Origin: Enterococcus devriesei
GTDB lineage: Bacteria; Bacillota; Bacilli; Lactobacillales; Enterococcaceae
Length of the DNA stretch: 64,000 bases
Direction of reading: 5' to 3'
Assembly (NCBI RefSeq): GCF_001885905.1
Contig: NZ_JXKM01000001.1
Location: 1-64,000, forward strand
Part shown: positions 35,617 through 44,323 of the stretch, piece by piece
Position numbering within the stretch: the stretch's first letter is position 1
Layout: every line of letters starts with the position of its first letter
The notes under the pieces: model-generated
The model's database searches: none
Seen by the model: the letters and a program-made list of their open reading frames with translations, nothing else
What the model was told of the DNA's origin: nothing
Made by a program: the position numbers and the translations under genes

Positions 35617-36837
35617 GTGAAAAAGAAAACGTTTGGGTTTGTTGCCACAGCAATTTTAGGTGTGAACATACTTTTACCAGTCTTTGCACACGCAGAGTCA
35701 CTGAATGAGTTAGATAAAAAAGAAACGGCGATTACACGCCAAAGCGATAAAATCAGCGGAGAGCTACAACTTGCGTTGAACGATGTCAACGAAAAATATC
35801 AAGAGGTCAATGACATTCGGACAAAGATCAGTCAAAACGAGGCGACCTTGGCTAAGACAAAAACCGAGATCGTTGAGACAGAACAAAAAATTGATGAACG
35901 TAAGTCCGCTATCGCTGAACGAATGAAAGAAGTCCAAGTCAGCGGCATGACGGATCGTTCGATCAATGCACTCTTAGAATCAAAAGACCTTGGGGAATTT
36001 CTAAACCGCGCTTTTGCTATGTCAGTCATTCAAAATGCTGAAAAAACCAAAGTCGCAAGTCTTGGCGAAGCGAAAGACCGCTTAACCGAATTAAAAGCGA
36101 CACAAGAAAAAACACAAGCCCAATTAAAACAAGATAGCCAAAATCTTGAAGCTGAATCAACTAAGCTTGATGTTAAAATGGCGAATTTAAAACAAGAGCT
36201 AGCTGAAAATAAGACTAGCTTAGAAAAAATCAGTCAAGCCAAAGAAGTCGAAACGGCTCGTGAGGCCGCTGAAAAAGCACAGCAGGAACAAGCCGCGAAA
36301 GAAGAAAAAGCAGCGAAGGCAGCTCAAGCGGAAGCTGCTAAAAAAGCTGAGGCCGAAGCGAAAGCACAAGCTGAAAAAACGGTTGCTTCGACTAAAGCGC
36401 AAAATTCGCAATCTAGTCCGGCATCCTCTGCGGTTCAATCAACACAGCCGGCAGAATCTTCGTCAACGACGAACCAACAATCGACACAACCAGCTGAACA
36501 GCCAAAGCCTGAAACACCTAAACCGGCTGAACCAAGTACGCCGACAACATCAGGCAAAACAATGCAAATGCAATCAACTGCCTATTCATGTGCGGAATCA
36601 GTCAATACCTTCTTTACGGCGATGGGGATCGACTTACGTCAGAACCCACAAGTCGTTGCTGTTGATCCAAGCGTCATTCCATTAGGATCGATGGTAGAAG
36701 TATCTGGTTATGGCATCGCCATCGCAGGCGATACTGGCGGCGCGATCAAAGGCAACATCATTGACTGCCATTTTTCAACCGTAGAGCAATGTATTCAATG
36801 GGGCCGTCGTTCAGTAACGGTTACAGTGATCAGCTAA
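35617..36837 (+). CDS. Secreted coiled-coil protein with C-terminal 3D domain
   Basis: A 406-residue exported protein. A signal peptide (1-26, AHAES) is followed by a long coiled coil (about 28-210) like the N-terminal domain of PcsB/SagA-type wall hydrolases. Next come an Ala/Lys/Glu-rich stretch and a Ser/Thr/Gln/Pro-rich linker (about 215-310). The C-terminal 3D domain (about 325-406) includes AVDPSVIPLGSMVEVSGYG and AGDTGGAIKGNIIDCHF, named for three conserved Asp residues, as in MltA-like and YocH/YabE proteins. It probably acts on peptidoglycan at the septum or wall. Start is GTG at 35617 with AAAGGTGG upstream. Confidence 0.82.
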   Translation: MKKKTFGFVATAILGVNILLPVFAHAESLNELDKKETAITRQSDKISGELQLALNDVNEKYQEVNDIRTKISQNEATLAKTKTEIVETEQKIDERKSAIAERMKEVQVSGMTDRSINALLESKDLGEFLNRAFAMSVIQNAEKTKVASLGEAKDRLTELKATQEKTQAQLKQDSQNLEAESTKLDVKMANLKQELAENKTSLEKISQAKEVETAREAAEKAQQEQAAKEEKAAKAAQAEAAKKAEAEAKAQAEKTVASTKAQNSQSSPASSAVQSTQPAESSSTTNQQSTQPAEQPKPETPKPAEPSTPTTSGKTMQMQSTAYSCAESVNTFFTAMGIDLRQNPQVVAVDPSVIPLGSMVEVSGYGIAIAGDTGGAIKGNIIDCHFSTVEQCIQWGRRSVTVTVIS

Positions 36838-36860
36838 ATCAATATAATATATCAATGATG

Positions 36861-36890
36861 GATCAGAGAGTGCGCTCTCTGATCTTTTTT
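36861..36890 (+). terminator. Terminator after the 3D-domain gene
   Basis: GATCAGAGAG, TGCG loop, CTCTCTGATC and six T residues: a perfect 10-base stem. Confidence 0.92.
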
Positions 36891-36926
36891 GTTCACTAAG
36901 AGGCTCGTTTAGCTGAATAGCTATTT

Positions 36927-37427
36927 TCAAGGAATTTTTTCCTGATATTTTTTCTTTAATCCTCTACCAAATAGGGAACTTTGGATTGTTTTTTTGGCTG
37001 GGTTGATTATGTTGCCAGTATGTTGCGATTGTTCGAATGATTTTGAAGGTTCCGTAAAACCTTTAAATGGACGCAGAAAAGCGGTCATGATTGTGCTAGT
37101 TCTATCTGGAATGGTGGGTATTTCAGTCTGATGTACTTCTAAATCAGACTCTTCACTGTAAGTTTCCGGGCAGCTTGTTTCAGGTAAGACATCCTCTTTA
37201 GGATCAAAAAGGGTTGTCTCAATCGTTTCGACATATTTGGCGGTGATCACTTCTTCAAAGGGATTCACACCATCTTGGTTAAAAATGTCTAATAACGTCA
37301 ATAATTCTAATGTGTCCTTGATTTCTTCGGCGGATTTATCGGTTGTTGGATTTTTGTAGGTAAAGTGAGAGGTTTCCCCTGTACTAGATTTATAGGTCGC
37401 GACTAATTTTCTTGATTGTTTCTTCAT
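36927..37427 (-). CDS. Unknown protein with a DUF2922-like N-terminus and a long C-terminal extension
   Basis: A 166-residue soluble protein. Residues about 6-72 (LVATYKSSTGETSHFTYKNPTTDKSAEEIKDTLELL ... FEEVITAKYVETIETTLFDP) follow the pattern of the short DUF2922 family, normally about 70-75 residues long. The remaining about 90 residues are an acidic stretch and a basic, Phe-rich tail with no recognised match. The ATG at 37427 has AAGGAG upstream. It is transcribed 31 bases after the gene at 37459-37842, on the same strand, and the two probably form an operon. Function unknown. Confidence 0.6.
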   Translation of the reverse strand: MKKQSRKLVATYKSSTGETSHFTYKNPTTDKSAEEIKDTLELLTLLDIFNQDGVNPFEEVITAKYVETIETTLFDPKEDVLPETSCPETYSEESDLEVHQTEIPTIPDRTSTIMTAFLRPFKGFTEPSKSFEQSQHTGNIINPAKKTIQSSLFGRGLKKKYQEKIP

Positions 37428-37458
37428 GGTAAGCTCCTTTCTATGTGTTCATGATTTG

Positions 37459-37842
37459 TCAAGGAATTTCTAATAAGGTTGTTTGTTGATTCGCTTTGCG
37501 ATTTTTAAAGGCTTTGATTAGTCTTTGAGCGTATTGGCGAGCAGGAAAGCAACGGATCAATAAGTACTTCCATTCTTTGGAAGGAAAATACTCTTGGAAA
37601 TAAAAGAAGAATTTCTTTAATGTCTTAGTCACTTTCCGTTCCTTAAATAAATGATGGACAAGATCAGATAAAACCAGTTCGAATTCGTCATCACCCAACT
37701 GTTTTCGAATTAGTAATGTCATCAAATATTGGATAGTCGTTTCACTATCACCGGAAAGGTTGTAGTATGAGAGAATTCGTTTTTCCAATGTAGCCTTTTT
37801 TAAGCCAAATAACTGTTGATGAGTAAAGGGCTGTTTCTTCAT
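37459..37842 (-). CDS. Small basic protein of unknown function
   Basis: A 127-residue, Lys/Leu/Phe-rich, mostly helical protein with no signal peptide or membrane segment (for example LVLSDLVHHLFKERKVTKTLKKFFFYFQEYF). AGGAGGA lies before the ATG at 37842. It is the first gene of a two-gene minus-strand operon with the DUF2922-like gene. The family is not recognised; a helical, basic make-up would allow nucleic acid or protein binding, but nothing shows it. Confidence 0.6.
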   Translation of the reverse strand: MKKQPFTHQQLFGLKKATLEKRILSYYNLSGDSETTIQYLMTLLIRKQLGDDEFELVLSDLVHHLFKERKVTKTLKKFFFYFQEYFPSKEWKYLLIRCFPARQYAQRLIKAFKNRKANQQTTLLEIP

Positions 37843-38613
37843 GAAATTTTCCTCCTTGGTTTAAGTAAGATGGACGGGTGGCAACTAATGGATAAGGTTT
37901 GGCAAACTAGGTCTTTTTTTAATATCTGTTGGTATGTCTCTTAGTTAACGTAAATATTTATTGGGAAAAGCTCTAGAAGCTTGATTTTTTTAGTTATTAA
38001 TTTTTAATGTCGGTCTGACAAAAGTTATTCTTGCCGCAAATAAAGAATAACGGAAAGTTATCTTCAAAAACAATAGCTGAATTTCGCAGGAAACCTGCGA
38101 ATTTCGCCAATTACAATAAATAAGAATATTGATATAGCAGTGTTCCTATCCATTGAATGATAGGAAAAAATGCTAAATTGAGGGGTAAAAATTTATTTTG
38201 TAGAATGAAAGAAGAAAAATACGATATTTAATTTTCATTCTTTTGTCAACAAGAATATTGAGCCACGAGTTTAGTTAAAAATTATCAATATTATAAACAA
38301 GAAGATTTATAGTTTGTTAATTAGCCAAAAAAATTCGCTTTATGTAGAAATTATTAGAAAGTACTCTTGTTGAAATAAATATTATTTATAGTTATAAAAA
38401 GAGACTTTACTAGGAGAGGAGAGCGACTATTTTCTGATACAAAATAGAAAGATCAGCTTAATTCTTTTCTGTATTTAGATTTATAGTAAAAAATCTGCTT
38501 ACGAATCTGAATATAAATAAATCCCCATTTTCTTCTTTTTGGTTACTAGGAAGAAAATAGGGATTATTTTTGAGTAGTATTTTCTGAAAATTGTTTCTAT
38601 TAAGTCGAATTAT
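37843..38613. other. Long AT-rich gap with several inverted repeats
   Basis: No gene is supported in 771 bases. It holds a near-perfect repeat around 38089-38115 (GAATTTCGCAGG, AAA, CCTGCGAATTTC), TTCCTATC/GATAGGAA at about 38145-38168, and AGAATGAAA pairing with TTTCATTCT at about 38201-38242. A hairpin terminator for ahpF lies at 38520-38570. Small RNAs are possible but cannot be shown. Confidence 0.4.
38520..38570. terminator. Terminator of ahpF, probably bidirectional
   Basis: AATCCCCATTTTCTTC pairs with GAAGAAAATAGGGATT (one mismatch), with T-rich sequence on one side and A-rich on the other. It lies downstream of ahpF on the minus strand. Confidence 0.7.
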
Positions 38614-40149
38614 CTATTCTATTCGGCGGATCAAGTAATCAAAGGCGCCAAGGGCGGCAGTAGCGCCAGAACCCATTGAGATAATAATCTGCTTATAGGC
38701 GCTGTCGGTACAATCCCCTGCAGCGAAAATACCTTCAATGTTGGTTGCGCCATGTTTATCAACGAGAATTTCTCCCCGCGAAGTCAATTCGACAGAATCC
38801 TTCAGCCATTCGGTGTTTGGCATCAACCCGATTAAGATGAAGACTCCTTCGACAACTAAAGTATGTTCTTCGTTGGTTAAGCGATCGACGTAAGTTAAGG
38901 CCTCTACTTGAGTTGAACCGGTGATCTCCTTGGTCGCGGCATTCGTGATGACCGTGACATTTGGCAGTGCATGCAATTTTTTTTGTAACACTTGGTCGGC
39001 CTTGAGCTCCGGCAAAAATTCCAAAATATAAATATGCTTCGCAAGACCGGCTAAATCAATCGCCGCTTCGATCCCCGAATTGCCACCGCCGATGACAACC
39101 ACCTCTTTGTCTTTAAATAGTGGACCATCACAATGTGGACAGTAGGCGATGCCTTTATTTTTGAATTCTTTTTCACCGGGAACATTGATCGCACGCCAGC
39201 GAGCACCGGTTGCTAGAATTGCGGTCTTGGTCTTCAGCTGTGCGCCGTTGGCTAATTCGACTTCGATCATTTCCTTTTTCTGAATGGCTCTCGCACGTTG
39301 GCCTTTCATGACATCGACCCCGTATTGATTCACGTGCTCTTCGACTTGACACATCAATTGTGGCCCTTCTATGTACGGCGTTCCGATCACATTTTCGATC
39401 CCTAAAGTTTCAAGGACTTGCCCGCCGAAAGTCTCAACCACCATGCCAGTTTTGATTCCCTTACGAGCCGCATAAATCGCTGAGCTGGCACCCGCTGGTC
39501 CGCCGCCGATGACTAAAACATCAAAGGGGTCTTTATCGGCGAATTCATTGGCGCTTAAAGGTCCACTGACTTTTTCGACCAATTCTTCGATCGTCATACG
39601 GCCGCTGCCGAATTCTTCATCGTTTAGGAAAACCGTCGGAACAGCCATCACTTTTTTAGCATCGACTTCTGCTTGATACATGCCGCCTTCGATCATGGTG
39701 TGGCTAATGTTGGGATTCAGTACCGCCATAATATTCAAGGCTTGGACAACGTCAGGACAGTTATGACAAGTCAAGCTAACATAGGTCTCAAAATGCAAAG
39801 GTCGATCAATGGCCTGAATTTGTTTGATCAAGGCATCATCGATTTTGGGCGCCCGCCCGCTAACTTGCAGCAAAGCCAAAATGAAGGAAGTGAATTCGTG
39901 GCCCATCGGTAGCCCCGCAAAGGCGACCCCGCTAGCGCCGGCCTCTTTTTGATTGATCTCAAAGCTAGGTGTCCGCTTTAGTTTCAGCGGTTCGATCGTG
40001 ACCCGACTCGTCATCTCCGCCACTTCAGTTAAAAATTCGGTCACTTTTTTCGAATCTTCGGAATCATCTAAACTAACCGAAAAAACGAGCTCAGCTTCCA
40101 GTAAATCAAGGTATTGTTTCAGTTGTGTTTTAGTTTCATTGTCTAACAT
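38614..40149 (-). CDS. ahpF: NADH-dependent peroxiredoxin reductase AhpF
   Basis: A 511-residue flavoprotein that reduces AhpC with NADH to remove peroxides. The N-terminal double thioredoxin-like domain carries Cys128-His-Asn-Cys131, the relay pair. The thioredoxin-reductase-like part has the FAD motif GGGPAG (215-220), the redox pair Cys337-Pro-His-Cys340, the NAD(P) motif VVIGGGNSG near 351-360, and the second FAD motif GIFAAGDCTD. Length and order match AhpF. The ATG at 40149 has AGGAG upstream. It lies 114 bases after ahpC on the same strand and should share the PerR-controlled ahpC promoter. Confidence 0.93.
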   Translation of the reverse strand: MLDNETKTQLKQYLDLLEAELVFSVSLDDSEDSKKVTEFLTEVAEMTSRVTIEPLKLKRTPSFEINQKEAGASGVAFAGLPMGHEFTSFILALLQVSGRAPKIDDALIKQIQAIDRPLHFETYVSLTCHNCPDVVQALNIMAVLNPNISHTMIEGGMYQAEVDAKKVMAVPTVFLNDEEFGSGRMTIEELVEKVSGPLSANEFADKDPFDVLVIGGGPAGASSAIYAARKGIKTGMVVETFGGQVLETLGIENVIGTPYIEGPQLMCQVEEHVNQYGVDVMKGQRARAIQKKEMIEVELANGAQLKTKTAILATGARWRAINVPGEKEFKNKGIAYCPHCDGPLFKDKEVVVIGGGNSGIEAAIDLAGLAKHIYILEFLPELKADQVLQKKLHALPNVTVITNAATKEITGSTQVEALTYVDRLTNEEHTLVVEGVFILIGLMPNTEWLKDSVELTSRGEILVDKHGATNIEGIFAAGDCTDSAYKQIIISMGSGATAALGAFDYLIRRIE

Positions 40150-40263
40150 AAGAGGCTCCTTGGTTTTGTGACTTGATTTTTATTTTGCAGAAAAAAGCCC
40201 GCACCATCTGATTAAGTTGTTAAAGCAGATAGCGGCAGGCGCTGGTTTTGTTAAAAAGGACGA

Positions 40264-40827
40264 CTAGATCTTGCCGACTAAATCAAAACTTGGCTTCAAG
40301 GTCGCACCATCTTCTTTCCATTTTGCTGGACAAACTTCTCCAGGGTGACTGCGGACATATTGGCCGGCACGAATTTTATCGATCAAGCTGCTGGCATCGC
40401 GGCCGATACCATCTGCGTTGATCTCCATCGCTTGGACAATGCCATCTGGATCGATAACGAAAGTTCCACGTTGAGCTAACCCCGCTTCTTCGTCTAACAC
40501 ATCGAAAATACGAGAAATCTGATGTGAAGGATCACCAATCATAGTGTATTCGATTTTTCCAATAGCATCAGAGGTATCATGCCATGCTTTGTGAGTAAAG
40601 TGGGTGTCAGTAGAGCATGAATAAACTTCCACGCCTAGATCTTTCAAGGTCGTGTATTGTTCTTGTAAATCTTCTAACTCAGTGGGGCAAACAAAAGTGA
40701 AATCAGCTGGATAGAAACAAACAACGTTCCATTTTCCATTAAACTCTTCATTTGAAATCTCGACAAACTTTCCTTGACGATAGGCTTGGGCGTGAAACGC
40801 CTCAACTTGTTTTCCAATTAATGACAT
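40264..40827 (-). CDS. ahpC: Alkyl hydroperoxide reductase AhpC (peroxiredoxin)
   Basis: A 187-residue typical 2-Cys peroxiredoxin that reduces hydrogen peroxide and organic peroxides. The peroxidatic Cys47 lies in FTFVCPTEL, and the resolving Cys166 in GEVCPAKW. The start at 40827 (MSLIGKQ) is set by AGGAGGG just upstream; the frame is open to 40887 with no site. First gene of ahpC-ahpF. A perfect PerR box overlaps its promoter. Confidence 0.95.
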   Translation of the reverse strand: MSLIGKQVEAFHAQAYRQGKFVEISNEEFNGKWNVVCFYPADFTFVCPTELEDLQEQYTTLKDLGVEVYSCSTDTHFTHKAWHDTSDAIGKIEYTMIGDPSHQISRIFDVLDEEAGLAQRGTFVIDPDGIVQAMEINADGIGRDASSLIDKIRAGQYVRSHPGEVCPAKWKEDGATLKPSFDLVGKI

Positions 40828-40914
40828 GAATGAACCCTCCTGTAAAATATTGAGAAAATTTTCTCTTAATTGATAAAAGAAAGCCAAATAAACGAAGCGT
40901 TTTTGGTTTTCTAT

Positions 40915-40952
40915 TTATAATTATTATAAACAAAAGAATAGGCGATTGTAAA
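40915..40952 (-). promoter_or_regulatory. PerR box overlapping the ahpC promoter
   Basis: TTATAATTATTATAA at 40915-40929 matches the PerR consensus TTATAAT-N-ATTATAA exactly. On the minus strand the -10 (TATAAT, 40923-40928) lies inside it, 18 bases after the -35 TTTACA (40947-40952). PerR bound here would cover the -10; peroxide would release it and induce ahpCF. Confidence 0.88.
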
Positions 40953-41075
40953 TCTTTTTTTGAAGAAATTTGAAAAAATGTCCTGTTTTGGTTCTCTTGA
41001 AAAATCTTTCTTTTCGAGCTGATGGATTTCTCAGGTTTAGTTTGCTTAATGGAATTGTTTCCTATTAGATCTTAA

Positions 41076-41255
41076 ATGTCGAATGCATCCAATAAGCCAA
41101 ACAAGCCAGCTTCACCCAAGAAACCACATACACCGAAACAAGGGTTCTATCCGAAGACTGGTGAGGAAAGAAATTCTCTGCTCCTTATTATTGGTGGCTT
41201 CATAGTTGTTCTGGCAGCAGCTTTCTATCTAATCAAAAGACATAAGAGTAAATAG
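41076..41255 (+). pseudogene. C-terminal relic of an LPXTG-type surface protein
   Basis: A 59-codon frame that reads as the end of a wall-anchored protein: a Pro/Lys-rich wall-spanning piece (NKPNKPASPKKPHTPKQ), the sorting motif YPKTG (Tyr in place of Leu) followed by EERNS, a hydrophobic helix, and the tail KRHKSK. There is no signal peptide, no ribosome site, and a stop codon (TAA) lies directly before the ATG. The rest of the gene is absent; ahpC control DNA lies upstream. A very strong hairpin follows, so the original terminator survived. Probably a deletion remnant. Confidence 0.75.
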
Positions 41256-41276
41256 AGAATAGAACTGAGCTGAAAA

Positions 41277-41325
41277 CCGATACTTCAAGTTAGGTATTTA
41301 CCTAACTTGAAGTATCGGCTTATTT
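41277..41325 (+). terminator. Strong hairpin after the surface-protein relic
   Basis: A perfect 20-base stem (CCGATACTTCAAGTTAGGTA and its complement) with only two bases between the arms runs from 41277 to 41318, followed by T-rich DNA. Probably the terminator of the lost gene. Confidence 0.75.
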
Positions 41326-41641
41326 ATTAGTTTAAGAAGAAACGCCTAGAATATATCTTATTTTAAAAATGAAGGGATTTAATAGACAGTCATTTTAGCA
41401 ATCTTTTTAAACTAAATTGCTCTAATTATTAATGAAAAATAATTTGCTAGTTAAATAAATTAATTATCGGAAGGATCAAACAATTATCTTTTTTTTGGTT
41501 TTTGAATAAATTAATAATAATATAAGGAAAACAACAAAAAATAACAGATTAATAGAAATCTTAGAAGAAGTAGCAATCGCTTTTTTATATTTCGTGAAAA
41601 AGGCATTTAAATTGTTAAAAGAAGGAGAGTATAAAAAAACA
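41326..41641. other. AT-rich gap before the capsule promoter
   Basis: No gene or clear structure is seen. Very A/T-rich throughout. Confidence 0.4.
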
Positions 41642-41670
41642 TTGATATAACAAGGTGTTTCAACTATAAT
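41642..41670 (+). promoter_or_regulatory. Promoter of the capsule/EPS operon
   Basis: TTGATA at 41642-41647 and TATAAT at 41665-41670, 17 bases apart: the best promoter before cpsC, giving a leader of about 330 bases. A second, weaker -10 (TATACT, 41937-41942) lies closer to the gene. Confidence 0.7.
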
Positions 41671-41875
41671 GGTAACGGTAAAACTGTTTTTTTTTAATTA
41701 ATGTGGGGGACATAAGTAAGATAGTAGATAACTAATCAATGGTATCTGATGGTTCTTTAGTGAAAAGATGCAAACGATCTATAAGAGAAGTTTGATTTTA
41801 ACTGACATTATGTTAAAGAGTACATCACTAATAATAAAGCACATTATTTGGATAAATCGTTCTTTTTCTTTATTT

Positions 41876-41934
41876 AAAGTGTCAAAAAAAGAATACATAT
41901 TTTTTTACACTTTGTTTGAAGTATGTATTTTTTT
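41876..41934 (+). promoter_or_regulatory. Two mutually exclusive hairpins in the capsule operon leader
   Basis: Hairpin A: AAAGTGT (41876-41882) plus seven A (41884-41890) pairs with seven T (41900-41906) plus ACACTTT (41907-41913). Hairpin B: AATACATA (41892-41899, the loop of A) pairs with TATGTATT (41922-41929) and is followed by T residues, like a terminator. The two cannot form together. This is the layout of a transcription attenuator, although both stems are AT-rich and weak. Confidence 0.45.
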
Positions 41935-42006
41935 GATATACTGTTTCTGCTATCGTTAGGGAGTTTGAATCAGATTATTAAAGTAAATTAGGAAGTTGAG
42001 GAGTTT

Positions 42007-42801
42007 ATGGAAGAGACAATTAGTATCAAACAATTATTTGAACTACTGAGAAAACGATTAGGGTTGATTGTAGTAGGAGGCCTTGTAGGTGTTTTAATTG
42101 CCGGGCTGCTTGCTTTTTTCATTTTAACACCAAAATACAGTTCGCAGGCCCAATTGGTCGTAACCTTGCCCCAAACAGAAACAACTAATGCAAATGATGT
42201 GAATACGAACTTGCAGATGATCAATACGTATAAAGACATTATTACCGGTGACTTAGTAACAAATGAAGTTGCTGATAAATTGAACGCTGATTATGGGATT
42301 AAAATGAGTGCGGGTGGTTTGAAAGAGGCCATCCAAGTCGAACAAAATCAAAATTCACAAATGTTTTCGATTATTGCTACTAGCACAAGTCCAAGAGCGG
42401 CTGCGAACATTTCAAATGTTACAGCTGAAATTTTTAAAGAAAACGCTAAAGATGTCTTAAATGTTGATCGTATCTCGATTATTTCTAAAGCTGTAGCAGG
42501 TAATCAACCGGTATTTCCAAATAAAAAATTAACATTAGCAGTGGGCTTGCTACTTGGTCTGATGTTGGGCGTACTTTTAGCGATAGTCCTTGAACTACTG
42601 GATCGAACAGTCAAAGAGAGCCGTACATTGACGGATGAATTTGGTTTGACCATTCTAGGAAATGTTCCAGCGATGACACAAAAGGAATTAAACGCTAAGC
42701 TTCGTCGTGAACCAATCTCAACAATTAATCGAAAAGCATCTGATAGAAAAGCGGCAGAACCGTCAACCAACGTTGAACGTCGCCGCCGTAATCGGGTTTA
42801 G
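42007..42801 (+). CDS. cpsC: Capsule chain-length regulator / kinase adaptor CpsC (Wzz family)
   Basis: A 264-residue membrane protein with two helices (about 23-45 and 173-196) flanking an extracellular domain. This is the CpsC/YwqC form that sets polysaccharide chain length and activates the tyrosine kinase encoded next. The N-terminal MEETISIKQLFELLRKR and the PNKKLTLAVGLLLGLMLG before helix 2 are typical. The cytoplasmic tail is basic (RKASDRKAAEPSTNVERRRRNRV). First gene of the operon; cpsD starts 9 bases after its stop. Confidence 0.9.
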   Translation: MEETISIKQLFELLRKRLGLIVVGGLVGVLIAGLLAFFILTPKYSSQAQLVVTLPQTETTNANDVNTNLQMINTYKDIITGDLVTNEVADKLNADYGIKMSAGGLKEAIQVEQNQNSQMFSIIATSTSPRAAANISNVTAEIFKENAKDVLNVDRISIISKAVAGNQPVFPNKKLTLAVGLLLGLMLGVLLAIVLELLDRTVKESRTLTDEFGLTILGNVPAMTQKELNAKLRREPISTINRKASDRKAAEPSTNVERRRRNRV

Positions 42802-42810
42802 GAGGCACTT

Positions 42811-43521
42811 ATGAGTAAGAAAGAAAGAAAGAAACGATCAGAAATACCTGAAGCAGTTAGTCTAATTACATTGGTAGATAAATCTTCTCCTGTATCAGAA
42901 AGATATCGCACGGTTCGAACGAATATTCAATTTGCTTCCTCCGCAGATCGCCAAATCAAAACGTTAGTAGTTACATCTTCCGGACCGGGCGAAGGTAAAT
43001 CAACAACATCAGCTAACTTAGCCGTTGTTTTTGCAAATTCAGGTCAGAGCGTCTTATTAGTAGATGCAGATATGCGAAAGTCTACAGTACACAAAACTTT
43101 CCAATTAACCAATAACGTTGGACTAAGTAATGTCTTAAGTTCGGATATGGGTGTTAAAGAAGCCGTTCAACGAAGTGTAGTACCTAATCTTTATGTAATG
43201 ACTAGTGGCCCTAAAGCACCGAACCCTTCTGAATTACTCGGATCTACTAGAATGGATCAACTGATTATGGAACTTAGGGATTCTTATGACTTTATTATTT
43301 TTGACATGCCACCAATTGTAGCTGTGACGGATGCACAGATTATGGCTTCTAAAGCGGATGGAACGCTGCTGGTTGTACGGGAAAATGTTACACGGAAAGA
43401 TTCCTTACAAAAGGCACGAGAGTTGCTATCAATGGTGAATGCCAATGTCTTAGGGGCAGTATTCAATGGCAGCACAGATGAAAACGATCAAGGATATTAT
43501 TATTACGGCACCGATAATTAA
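42811..43521 (+). CDS. cpsD: Capsule tyrosine kinase CpsD (BY-kinase)
   Basis: A 236-residue cytoplasmic bacterial tyrosine kinase that works with CpsC to control capsule synthesis. Walker A is SSGPGEGKST (56-65), the A' motif is LLVDADMRKS, and Walker B is FIIFDMPP. The C-terminal tyrosine cluster YYYY (229-232) is the autophosphorylation site, removed by the phosphatase CpsB encoded next. GGAGG lies just before the ATG. Confidence 0.92.
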   Translation: MSKKERKKRSEIPEAVSLITLVDKSSPVSERYRTVRTNIQFASSADRQIKTLVVTSSGPGEGKSTTSANLAVVFANSGQSVLLVDADMRKSTVHKTFQLTNNVGLSNVLSSDMGVKEAVQRSVVPNLYVMTSGPKAPNPSELLGSTRMDQLIMELRDSYDFIIFDMPPIVAVTDAQIMASKADGTLLVVRENVTRKDSLQKARELLSMVNANVLGAVFNGSTDENDQGYYYYGTDN

Positions 43522-43545
43522 GAATAAAACTAAGAAGGTGAGCAG

Positions 43546-44313
43546 ATGATTGATTTACATTGTCATATTTTACCCGGAGTGGATGATGGAGCTCGCGCGT
43601 TAGATGATAGTCTTGCGATGGCTGAAAAAGCAATCAGTCAAGGCATTACCCATCTAATGTGCACCCCCCATCATAACAATGGGAAATACTCAAATCCAGC
43701 GAATCAAGTCATTGAACAAGTTGCGCGATTACAACAAGAGTTGGATCAGCGTAACTTGAATCTCACTTTATTAGAAGGTCAAGAAGTTCGGATTACAGGG
43801 ACACTTTTAGAAGACATTGCCAAAGGTGAAATCCTGTTTACTGATCTTGATGACACATACATATTAATTGAATTTCCAACAGGAGAGGTGCCTGCTTATA
43901 CAGAACAACTATTCTTTCAGTTATTAAGCCAAGGTCATACACCTGTGATCGTTCATCCTGAAAGAAACGCTGTTTTTCGTAAAGATCCTAATGAGCTGAT
44001 CCCATTTTTAGAAATGGGGGTTCTTACGCAGTTGACTGCACCAAGCATTGTCGGGATATTTGGGAAAGAGATCCAAAAAACAGCGAAGCAAATGTTAAAA
44101 CATAATATGTTGTATATGGTAGCCTCGGATGCTCACAATCTTCGACAAAGGGGCTTCTATCTGAAAGAATCTTGTGAAATAATTCGAAAAGAATATGGGC
44201 AATCAAAAGTGGATGAAATGATGCAAATGGCCAAAGATTTGGTCAATGGAGATGTAGTTAAACATCCAGAGTTTGGGGAGATTAAGGACAAGAAGTTTAA
44301 ATTCTTTAGTTAA
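43546..44313 (+). CDS. cpsB: Capsule tyrosine phosphatase CpsB (PHP family)
   Basis: A 255-residue metal-dependent phosphatase of the polymerase-and-histidinol-phosphatase type that dephosphorylates CpsD. Metal-site motifs are MIDLHCHILPGVDDG at the N-terminus, CTPHHNNG, Glu in LLEGQEVR, IVHPERN, and SDAHN near the C-terminus. AAGGTGAG is the ribosome site. It sits 24 bases after cpsD in the usual C-D-B regulatory trio. Confidence 0.92.
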   Translation: MIDLHCHILPGVDDGARALDDSLAMAEKAISQGITHLMCTPHHNNGKYSNPANQVIEQVARLQQELDQRNLNLTLLEGQEVRITGTLLEDIAKGEILFTDLDDTYILIEFPTGEVPAYTEQLFFQLLSQGHTPVIVHPERNAVFRKDPNELIPFLEMGVLTQLTAPSIVGIFGKEIQKTAKQMLKHNMLYMVASDAHNLRQRGFYLKESCEIIRKEYGQSKVDEMMQMAKDLVNGDVVKHPEFGEIKDKKFKFFS

Positions 44314-44323
44314 GGAGAGGGCT

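Noticed and set aside
36260-36685. 141-codon Lys/Arg-rich frame inside the 3D-domain gene
   Set aside because: A shadow of the Ala/Lys/Glu and Ser/Gln repeats read in a second frame; the real gene has a signal peptide and a known domain.
38089-38242. Small RNA genes among the inverted repeats after the small minus-strand operon
   Set aside because: Hairpins are present, but no promoter-terminator pair could be matched to any of them.
41768-41959. 63-codon frame in the capsule leader
   Set aside because: It crosses the two alternative hairpins, has no ribosome site and has a composition expected from AT-rich non-coding DNA.
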